From Nitrososphaeraceae archaeon (GTDB taxonomy: Archaea; Thermoproteota; Nitrososphaeria; Nitrososphaerales; Nitrososphaeraceae), in the NCBI GenBank assembly GCA_025449515.1, contig JANWJI010000146.1:1-5176 (forward strand): DNA of 5,176 nt, read 5' to 3'. This document shows positions 1 to 5,114 of this stretch, in pieces. Both the position numbers and the translations under genes were made by a program. Under the pieces are notes generated by a model. That model did no database searches. It was not told where the DNA came from and saw only the letters and a program-made list of their open reading frames with translations. Numbering within the stretch: position 1 is the first letter of the stretch; each line of letters begins with the position of its first letter.

Positions 1-113
1 AAAAAATTTGTATTCAATTAGACCCATGAAGATACTCACATTATTAACACCCTCAGTAGTTTCCTGCTTAAAATAAGATAGGAAGTAAGATTTGAATATG
101 AATATGCCTCGCA

Positions 114-644
114 TCATCGAGATAAACATGAAACCTGTGAGACCAATTTTTCGAGATCCTTAGTACCAATCATATCATGAACGAGTGTTTGTCTTCTAAA
201 TAATTGAATCTCCATTGGAGAACAGGACAAGAGAGGATATGGGGCGGTTGCGCCTAAAATTCTACCGTGTCTATTTACCCCATTTTTGTGCAGAGATAGT
301 AACGCTTGGCCCGATCTATGGCCTTTTACATCAGTACCACATACAATAATATGATGTAAGCTTGGATTTTTTATACTGAACTTTATCATCATATCTATTC
401 CCTTGTTTTCGGATAGCAATCTGCCGACAATTAATATTTTATTCATCAAGTTAGGAGTCTTGGCGATATCTACTAGTAAATCCATACTTGAAAGAGTGCA
501 AATGGCAATAGCCGATCCCTTTCCAAAGTAACATTCCTGTTTTATTGGGAGGACAATCTCGCAAGCTTTCCCGACAGCATTATCAATCTTCCTTTTTACT
601 ATAGCGAACATGACTTCATCGGAATGGTGATGCTCAGAATACAC
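114..644 (-). CDS. Stand-alone MtrA-like corrinoid protein (methyl-H4MPT:CoM methyltransferase subunit A family)
   Basis: The 176-residue product resembles the cobalamin-binding domain of MtrA, the subunit that carries the methyl group on a corrinoid in the methanogen Mtr complex. Visible signatures are SAIAICTLSS (44-53), SENKGID (78-84), CGTDVKGHRSGQ (102-113), the LHKNGV...GRILGA stretch (118-132) and IQLFRRQTLVHDMIG (146-160). His109 in VKGH is the likely counterpart of the axial cobalt-ligand histidine known from methanogen MtrA. The product lacks the C-terminal membrane helix of complex-bound MtrA and is shorter, so it is probably cytosolic. No other mtr gene is in the window, and the methyl donor and acceptor are unknown. 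A GTG start (644-642) is used here because a stop lies 11 codons upstream with no other GTG, ATG or TTG between. An ATG at codon 12 (611-609) is a real alternative. Family assignment is confident; physiological role is not. Confidence 0.85.
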   Translation of the reverse strand: MYSEHHHSDEVMFAIVKRKIDNAVGKACEIVLPIKQECYFGKGSAIAICTLSSMDLLVDIAKTPNLMNKILIVGRLLSENKGIDMMIKFSIKNPSLHHIIVCGTDVKGHRSGQALLSLHKNGVNRHGRILGATAPYPLLSCSPMEIQLFRRQTLVHDMIGTKDLEKLVSQVSCLSR

Positions 645-661
645 TCTCTCTGCAGTCCTAT

Positions 662-678
662 GAAGCCAATAGGGCTTC
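662..678. promoter_or_regulatory. Perfect inverted repeat between TATA box and start site (operator-like)
   Basis: GAAGCC (662-667) and GGCTTC (673-678) form a perfect 6-base inverted repeat with a 5-base spacer. It lies between the minus-strand TATA box and the predicted transcription start of the MtrA-like gene. Archaeal repressors commonly bind there to block RNA polymerase recruitment. It would be in a transcript only if transcription starts further upstream. The repeat is directly visible; the operator role is inference. Confidence 0.4.
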
Positions 679-690
679 TATTATATATTC
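679..690 (-). promoter_or_regulatory. TATA box of the MtrA-like gene
   Basis: On the minus strand the sequence reads GAATATATAATA, centred near 684. An archaeal start site about 26 bases downstream would fall near 658, giving a leader of about 13 bases to the GTG start or about 46 bases to the alternative ATG. Confidence 0.55.
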
Positions 691-1108
691 GGTATTCATA
701 CTATCATGTCTAAAAATTAATACAATTGTCTAATTTCTTTACGGCGGGCTATTGCTGTGGTCTGGTGAAATCTAGTAAATGATTATGCAACCGGGTAAGG
801 CGCAAAAATACCAAGAGCTTTTCATGGAATATTATTCTAGATAAACTATATTCATTATTCGTGAGGGAAACTGTCTATACCACGTATGGGGGGATTTGAC
901 AATAATTTCGTTCGGAATTTCATCAAATTAGGTTGAAAATATTAGATTTGTCTGAATTTTATATCAACCTCGGGTGTGGAGCTGTTTTAAAAACTGTAAA
1001 TAGGTTAGACCTTAGGCATTGGTTCCGAATAAAAGAAAGAATAATGCCATAAAATGCCTGAATAGTAAATGTATTATGATCGATTTGTGATTCTGATACA
1101 GGAAAGTA

Positions 1109-1747
1109 TTGCCTCAAAGATGTCAGAGAAAGCTCATTAAAAGAGGTGCAGAGGCAGACATTTTTGTGATCAGTTGGTTTGGAGAAAAGGCTATTTCAAA
1201 AATAAGAAAACCCAAGCCCTATCGAAATGCATTGCTGGACAGCGATATTCGCAAAAAAAGGACGATTCACGAGGCTAATATGCTTTCTGCTACGAAATTA
1301 GCGGGAGTTACGACTCCGTTCATTTATTTTGTTGATCCCAAAGACGCAGAGATCGTAATGGAATGGGTCGAAGGCGATAACGTAAAGGATCTAATTGACT
1401 CTGAATTATCAGCAGAAATTGGAAGGTATGCTGCCCGCATGCATTCTAGAAATATCATTCATGGGGATCTTACAACTTCAAATTTTATCTTTAATAAGAA
1501 AGATCACAAACTAACTGTAATCGATTTTGGGCTTTCTTACTATTCCGAGCGTTTTGAAGACAAAGCTGTCGATGTGCGTTTAATCAAGGAGATTTTCGTC
1601 AGTGCCTACGCAAATGACTATGAAGGCCTCTATTCTAGCTTTTTGTTGGGTTATAGGGATATCAGTGGAGATGGTCATATGACGGCAAGGATTTTAAGTA
1701 CAGTTCAAGCGATTGAGAAAAGAGGTAGATATGCAAGAATGACTTGA
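1109..1747 (+). CDS. bud32: KEOPS complex atypical kinase/ATPase Bud32
   Basis: The 212-residue product is a stand-alone Bud32, the small RIO-like kinase that acts as an ATPase in KEOPS (Kae1, Bud32, Cgi121, Pcc1). KEOPS installs the t6A base at position 37 of ANN-decoding tRNAs in the cytosol. The N-terminal GAEADIF (13-19) is the family's glycine-poor nucleotide loop. Lys31 in SKIRKPKPYR is the ATP-contacting lysine, and Glu55 in HEANML is its partner. HGDLTTSN (118-125) supplies catalytic Asp120 and Asn125, and DFG (139-141) binds metal. The basic end RGRYARM matches the C-terminal tail that faces Kae1 in the family. Length is normal and no key residue is missing. The start is TTG: a TGA at 1094-1096 closes the frame upstream and the first in-frame ATG is inside the kinase fold at residue 58. 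Kae1 is not in the window. Confidence 0.95.
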   Translation: MPQRCQRKLIKRGAEADIFVISWFGEKAISKIRKPKPYRNALLDSDIRKKRTIHEANMLSATKLAGVTTPFIYFVDPKDAEIVMEWVEGDNVKDLIDSELSAEIGRYAARMHSRNIIHGDLTTSNFIFNKKDHKLTVIDFGLSYYSERFEDKAVDVRLIKEIFVSAYANDYEGLYSSFLLGYRDISGDGHMTARILSTVQAIEKRGRYARMT

Positions 1748-1887
1748 ATTATACGGAATTATAGCAGTTTTGTAATAGATATAAGTAATTCCCTCAAAAG
1801 TCCGTTTAATGCCGGTTTCACTGATACGCAGAGGTATGCTTGTATCATACATCAGGATCTGATTCCAATTCTTCTCTTGAAGCCAAG

Positions 1888-1900
1888 CTGTTGAGAACAG
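1888..1900. repeat. Short palindrome upstream of the HTH/coiled-coil gene
   Basis: CTGTT GAG AACAG is a perfect 5-3-5 inverted repeat about 80 bases before the start of the HTH/coiled-coil gene. It could be a protein-binding half-site pair or a minor hairpin downstream of bud32. No T-run follows, so a terminator is unlikely. Confidence 0.3.
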
Positions 1901-1920
1901 TCTAAAGTGACCAAACTGAC

Positions 1921-1942
1921 GACGAAAATGCCGACGAAAATG
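1921..1942. repeat. Two direct repeats GACGAAAATG, 12-base period
   Basis: GACGAAAATG occurs at 1921-1930 and 1933-1942. A GAC precedes the first copy (1918-1920) and ACGAT follows the second. The pair ends three bases before the AT-rich TATA-like element of the next gene. In archaea, sites just upstream of the TATA box are typical for activators or autoregulators. The repeat is visible; the regulatory role is inference. Confidence 0.45.
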
Positions 1943-1944
1943 AC

Positions 1945-1958
1945 GATATATTAATATC
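1945..1958 (+). promoter_or_regulatory. TATA-like element of the HTH/coiled-coil gene
   Basis: GATATATTAATATC is an AT-rich, nearly symmetrical element centred about 30 bases upstream of the TTG start. It predicts a start site near 1974-1978 and therefore a very short leader. Confidence 0.45.
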
Positions 1959-1970
1959 CGTCATAATATT

Positions 1971-1976
1971 GAGGAG
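1971..1976 (+). promoter_or_regulatory. Shine-Dalgarno-like GAGGAG before a TTG start
   Basis: GAGGAG lies five bases before the TTG at 1982 and is complementary to the anti-SD end of archaeal 16S rRNA. It supports TTG as the true start. If transcription begins where the nearby TATA element predicts, part of this motif would not be in the mRNA, so promoter and start evidence do not fully agree. Confidence 0.5.
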
Positions 1977-1981
1977 ATTTA

Positions 1982-3163
1982 TTGAGAATTCCAATAGCTG
2001 AAGAAACAAGACAGGAGGTCATAACGAAATGGCTTAGTGGATGGGCTAGGGATAAGATCGCTGGTGAGATAGGTGTAGGCGCAGGTACTGTGACTAATAT
2101 TATTGCAAAGTGGACTGACGAGGTAGGAATCCCAACAGCTGGTGCGATTAGAGAGTTAAGCGTAGAAATTCGAAGGGCGGGTATGAGTATTCGTGAGTGC
2201 GTAAGAGGGATGCGTATTACACGAGTTTTGTCCAGTAAGATGGTAGACGACGAAGTTATTCAATTTGAATTATTTGTAGATAAAGTATATAATAAATGTA
2301 AATATTTGAATATTTCACCCGATCATCTTGTTGAACTTGCGAGTGAAATATGGGAGCTATCTAAAAACATGCCGACATCGCAAATTCCATCTCATTTGGA
2401 TGAAAAGGTGAAAGAGAAGGAGAGTTTGGAAACTGAGATAAAGAAGCTTAATACGGACAGAAGCCGTGCATTAGAAGAATACAACAAGATACTCCAACAA
2501 TCTGATACTACAGGTGAAACGCTAGAAGAATATAACGAGGTCCGTGGTTACCTTTCAGGATTTGGATTAGGGATAGCTGATCTTAACAGACTGAGGCTAG
2601 CTCTTCAAAATGGGGAGAGACATAATTTCGATGTCAATCAGATCGTACAGATAATTTCCAGGAGTCAATCACTTGAGTACGAAGAACAGGAATTACAAAA
2701 GAGACTAGCAAAAGAACGAGACGACCTCAGCGTTACCAAGAATACTAAGAGAGTCATAGAGATGGACATGGACCAAAATGCAGCAAAGATAAAATACTGC
2801 GACGATTTGAGTTCACTAGGTTTTGGTCTTGATGAGTTGACAAGGCTTAAAGACGCTCTAGTAGAGATTGCGAAAGACAGGGATAGCGGCAGTTCGGTTG
2901 ATAATGCGACGGACATAGTCAAGCTATTTTTCAAACAAATCGAGGAATTCCGGAATTTGGAGTCTAGAATAGAGTCACTTAACAAAGAAAAAAATGGTAT
3001 TGAAGAGGCACGTAAAATGCTCATCAATGAGATGCGGGATTTCATTGGACAGACAAAAAAAGATGTAAAAGAGGTGTCCGACCTGGCAATTCAAGCCATT
3101 AAGGTGGCTCAAGAGGACAAGAGGGACGTGGCTCCACATAACAATAGCAAAGATATCACTTAA
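1982..3163 (+). CDS. HTH DNA-binding protein with long coiled coils and a duplicated module (group I.1b-expanded family)
   Basis: This 393-residue protein has no assigned function. Residues about 6-48 look like a transposase/resolvase-type helix-turn-helix: helix 1 EETRQEVITKWLSG, helix 2 RDKIAGEIGV, and recognition helix GAGTVTNIIAKW. A helical region (51-130) follows, with RELSVEIRRAGMS and IRECVRGMRI. Coiled-coil segments lie around 138-175, 228-262 and 318-352. A module is present twice: LSGFGLGIADLNRLRLAL (191-208) and LSSLGFGLDELTRLKDAL (276-293), with 9 of 18 positions identical. The tail (about 355-393) is charged, with no membrane segment. From memory, close relatives occur as many paralogues in Nitrososphaera-type genomes; this needs a search. 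The start is TTG because TGA at 1970-1972 closes the frame, GAGGAG precedes it, and the first ATG is residue 68, beyond the HTH. It lies between bud32 and the ITPase gene with large gaps. A regulator or DNA-organising role is inference. Confidence 0.85.
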   Translation: MRIPIAEETRQEVITKWLSGWARDKIAGEIGVGAGTVTNIIAKWTDEVGIPTAGAIRELSVEIRRAGMSIRECVRGMRITRVLSSKMVDDEVIQFELFVDKVYNKCKYLNISPDHLVELASEIWELSKNMPTSQIPSHLDEKVKEKESLETEIKKLNTDRSRALEEYNKILQQSDTTGETLEEYNEVRGYLSGFGLGIADLNRLRLALQNGERHNFDVNQIVQIISRSQSLEYEEQELQKRLAKERDDLSVTKNTKRVIEMDMDQNAAKIKYCDDLSSLGFGLDELTRLKDALVEIAKDRDSGSSVDNATDIVKLFFKQIEEFRNLESRIESLNKEKNGIEEARKMLINEMRDFIGQTKKDVKEVSDLAIQAIKVAQEDKRDVAPHNNSKDIT

Positions 3164-3335
3164 CGCCTCAAATATGTTTAAGGATTAATAAATACAATCA
3201 ACGAAACCCTACCAAATAAGTGAACCCGATCTGGAGTATAATGAAATATTTCTGATTAGTAAAACTTTTCGGATACTCTGCTAATTTGACCTAGCCTAGT
3301 TTTTATGATTGCCGTTGGTTTAAAGACTATGGTTT

Positions 3336-3896
3336 ATGAAGTCGCTCAGCTTTGCTAGTACTAATTGGGATAAGTTTATGGAAATAGAATCCATCCTTCA
3401 CCGGTATAATCTAGAGATAGCATTTTGTAAACTGGAAATTGAGGAGATCCAATCAGATTCAATAAATGAAATAGCATTAAGAAAATCTCAATATGCATTT
3501 TCAAATATAAACTGTCCAGTTATAGTCGAAGATGATGGATTGTTCATTGATGAGCTAAACGGATTTCCAGGCCAATATTCTGCATTTGTGTTCAAGACCA
3601 TTGGCAACAAGGGCATATTGGACTTGCTTCGAAAGTATGAGAATAGATCTGCAGTATTTGTTTCGATTATCGCATTTTGTGATGGTCAGACTCCACAAAT
3701 CTTTGAGGGCAAGATAAGAGGCAAGATATCTAAGAATATAACAGAGGGAGGATGGGGATTCGATCCTATATTTATTCCCGGCATTAATGATTTGAGCTTC
3801 GGTCAGTTGCAAGACATTAAGAAAAAACAAGAATTTTCACATCGATCCAGAGCTCTTTTGCAGTTTGTAGAGTGGTATAAAACACAACAAAAATGA
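3336..3896 (+). CDS. Non-canonical purine NTP pyrophosphatase (XTP/dITP diphosphatase, RdgB/HAM1 family)
   Basis: The 186-residue product hydrolyses dITP, ITP and XTP to monophosphate and pyrophosphate, keeping deaminated purines out of DNA and RNA in the cytosol. Family motifs appear in order: substrate loop ASTNWDKF (7-14); VEDDGLFIDELNGFPGQYSA (64-83) with the acidic metal/catalytic cluster at 66-68; FEGKIRGKI (123-131); GGWGFDPIFIPG (138-149); and SHRSRAL (168-174), the base-recognition histidine-arginine segment. Length is normal for archaeal members. The usual TFAE-type and KN residues before SHR are changed here (SFGQ at 154-157, KQEF at 164-167), an ordinary variation. The ATG at 3336 fits the family's N-terminus; an ATG at 3329 is out of frame. 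I see no Shine-Dalgarno motif. A T-rich TTTTTATG near 3301-3307 may be the TATA box, which would give a short leader. It is probably transcribed independently of the HTH gene 172 bases upstream. Confidence 0.95.
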   Translation: MKSLSFASTNWDKFMEIESILHRYNLEIAFCKLEIEEIQSDSINEIALRKSQYAFSNINCPVIVEDDGLFIDELNGFPGQYSAFVFKTIGNKGILDLLRKYENRSAVFVSIIAFCDGQTPQIFEGKIRGKISKNITEGGWGFDPIFIPGINDLSFGQLQDIKKKQEFSHRSRALLQFVEWYKTQQK

Positions 3897-4047
3897 GTTA
3901 AAGAAAATTAATTGATTGCGGTAATGTGTGTATATATTTTAAACAGTTCCATAAAATGTTGTTGAGATTATATTTATCATACTGCACTATACAATAAACT
4001 ATACGTTTGTTTTGTAAAAATTATCTTTCCGAAAATTATTCATAATC

Positions 4048-4057
4048 TTTATATAAA
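4048..4057 (+). promoter_or_regulatory. Strong TATA box, leaderless promoter of the small secreted protein
   Basis: TTTATATAAA is a near-ideal archaeal TATA box centred about 26 bases before the ATG at 4079. Transcription should start at or next to the start codon, giving a leaderless mRNA. Consistent with this, no Shine-Dalgarno motif is seen. The quality of the box suggests strong expression. Confidence 0.75.
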
Positions 4058-4078
4058 ATACTACATCTAACACTGTTA

Positions 4079-4267
4079 ATGAACAGAAATCTAAAAGTCG
4101 CAACATTGGGACTAATACTCGCAGCGGTGTTGGCCTTTGGTATTGTAGCAACAACAGGTATCGTAACAACAGGAAACCTAGTTGCTCCAGTACATGCTCA
4201 AGCTCCTCCACCACCACCGCCCAGTAATGCAACCGGCGGCAACATGACCGGCAATATGACAAAGTAA
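4079..4267 (+). CDS. Small secreted proline-rich peptide with three N-glycosylation sequons
   Basis: The 62-residue product is not a family I recognise. It has a basic start (MNRNLK), a long hydrophobic stretch (about 7-37) and a likely signal-peptidase site after VHA (38-40) or AQA (40-42). The mature peptide would be only about 20-22 residues: a run of six prolines (43-48), then three N-X-T sequons at N50, N55 and N59 within 12 residues. If cleavage fails, it would be a membrane-anchored peptide with the glycosylatable tail outside. The hydrophobic segment contains a tandem duplication, GIVATT then GIVTTG (21-32), visible in the DNA as two 18-base units at 4139-4174. It stands alone, with its own strong leaderless promoter and a terminator behind it. 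A cell-envelope or extracellular role is inference. The promoter, the signal peptide and the absence of other start candidates make it a convincing gene. Confidence 0.8.
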   Translation: MNRNLKVATLGLILAAVLAFGIVATTGIVTTGNLVAPVHAQAPPPPPPSNATGGNMTGNMTK

Positions 4268-4292
4268 AAATTCTTAATTCTTGTCAAAAATC

Positions 4293-4320
4293 AGGAATAA
4301 GAAACTTCCTTTTTTATTTT
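4293..4320 (+). terminator. Hairpin and T-tract after the small secreted protein gene
   Basis: AGGAA (4293-4297) pairs with TTCCT (4306-4310) around an 8-base loop and runs directly into a T-rich tract, 26 bases after the stop codon. Two further T8 runs follow at 4336-4343 and 4352-4359. Archaeal termination depends mainly on T-tracts, so this cluster is a likely terminator region. Confidence 0.6.
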
Positions 4321-4653
4321 GAATGTGGACACCAATTTTTTTTAAGCGAAGTTTTTTTTATATAAATATAAAAATGAATCATTATGTACACAGTTTTTCA
4401 TAGACTACTATTATGATTATAAAATATTGATAACGTTGACTTAGCCCAGTTTGCTCATTGATCAAACTTGTATGATCGGGCATTGTGTATGTGTATGTCT
4501 TAGGATTTGGAATTGGCTAGTCTAATAGTCAAAAAAACAATTGAGAACAATTTATTAAACTGAAAGAAAGACTGATCTTATTAGAGCATCAGAGTACCAA
4601 CAGGTATTGTAAAGCAGCAGAGAATCCGCAGATACGAATTCCAAGTCATAATA

Positions 4654-4782
4654 TTATATACCCTGTGGACCTGCGGCTGGCGGTACTAAGTGGCGCTCTT
4701 GATATTTGATGTAGTAGAAACCAAGTCCAACACTTTGAATAAGTGTCAAAAGGCATAAAAAAGATATCCTTTATCCAAGCAT
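4654..4782 (-). pseudogene. Possible small membrane-protein gene with an in-frame stop near its start
   Basis: On the minus strand an ATG at 4782-4780 reads M-L-G and then meets TAA (4773-4771). The same frame then stays open for 38 codons to TAA at 4656-4654. The downstream part looks protein-like: a hydrophobic segment ISFLCLLTLIQSVGLGFYYI, then KYQERH and a tail ending VPPAAGPQGI. A TATA-like element (minus strand TATAAATATATC, about 4796-4807) lies upstream of the ATG. If the stop is genuine, only a shorter 31-codon product from a TTG at 4749 is possible. It may be a decayed gene, a very small real gene, or chance; I do not recognise the family. Confidence 0.3.
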
Positions 4783-5029
4783 CCTATAATTGTTGATATA
4801 TTTATACGGAAAATGGCTGATTACCAAGCTCTACGGGAAGTAGTCGAATAGTTGACCCCTTATTTTTTATTTGTTCTATGAATTCAAATTTATCGGAATA
4901 GGCACATAGCTCTCATTTTCGAAAACTCAGATCAAGCCCATTTGGTCAGACAGGATTCGAGTGGATTAGATTTGATTAGGTTAAGATCATATTATAATCA
5001 TAATAATAATAATCGCTAAATAAAAATTA

Positions 5030-5062
5030 AAATCTAAGATAAAAGAAGATTGATTTCTTCTT
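5030..5062 (-). terminator. Minus-strand hairpin followed by a T-rich tract
   Basis: On the minus strand AAGAAG (5062-5057) pairs with CTTCTT (5048-5043) around an 8-base loop. It is followed by TT, ATCTT and further T-rich sequence. On the plus strand no T-run follows, so the direction fits termination of a minus-strand transcript arriving from the right edge. Confidence 0.45.
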
Positions 5063-5114
5063 CCCCATACGGTTGCTAGCTAACCAACTTGTTTGGTATG
5101 GCCGCCAGTTACGG

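Larger units (their letters stand above)
645..1108. other. Divergent intergenic region between the MtrA-like gene and bud32
   Basis: This 464-base AT-rich stretch has no convincing gene. It holds the MtrA-like promoter and inverted repeat at its left end. There is a 7-base inverted repeat AGGTTGA/TCAACCT at 930-936 and 964-970, and another, AGGCATT/AATGCCT, at 1014-1020 and 1053-1059. The bud32 promoter should lie at the right end; ATAAAAT (1049-1055) is the best TATA candidate but is weak. The longest short ORF I translated (779-844, 21 codons) lies directly behind stop codons and resembles nothing known to me. Confidence 0.6.
4268..5114. other. Long region without a clear gene
   Basis: After the terminator cluster (4293-4359) this stretch is AT-rich with only short ORFs. 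It holds inverted repeats at 4438-4522 that could form a structured RNA. A GC-richer patch at about 4655-4700 overlaps a short minus-strand frame resembling a membrane-protein end (4654-4782). A T-rich tract lies near 4861-4872, a (TAA)4 simple repeat at 5001-5012, and a hairpin plus T-rich tract on the minus strand at 5030-5062. I see no tRNA, rRNA or mobile element in it. Confidence 0.6.

Noticed and set aside
1..39. Minus-strand GTG at 39 with a frame open to the left edge, preceded by a weak TATA-like sequence and GAGGGTG
   Set aside because: Only 13 codons are visible, with no recognisable sequence. It could be the start of the next gene but cannot be supported.
779..844. Plus-strand 21-codon ORF in the divergent intergenic region
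   Set aside because: It is preceded directly by two in-frame stops, with no clear promoter or ribosome-binding site and no recognisable product.
2665..3045. Minus-strand open frame of 126 codons
   Set aside because: It is a shadow of the HTH/coiled-coil gene. The serine- and leucine-rich product is what antisense of a Glu/Lys-rich coiled coil gives.
3555..3830. Minus-strand open frame of 91 codons
   Set aside because: It is antisense to the ITPase gene, whose catalytic motifs are intact on the plus strand.
3999..4262. Minus-strand open frame of 87 codons
   Set aside because: It is antisense to the small secreted protein and its promoter. The plus-strand gene has a signal peptide, TATA box and terminator.
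4545..4709. Plus-strand frame open for 54 codons over the GC-richer patch
   Set aside because: It has no usable ATG, GTG or TTG near its beginning and no recognisable motif. The opposite strand looks more protein-like there.
4813..4851. ATG-initiated 12-codon plus-strand ORF
   Set aside because: It is too short to support, and the nearest TATA-like sequence is too close to the ATG for normal spacing.
4945..4970. GATTCGAGT resembling a tRNA T-loop
   Set aside because: The flanking bases do not form a T-stem, and no acceptor or anticodon arms are found around it.
5001..5012. (TAA)4 simple repeat
   Set aside because: A short low-complexity run is expected in AT-rich spacer DNA.
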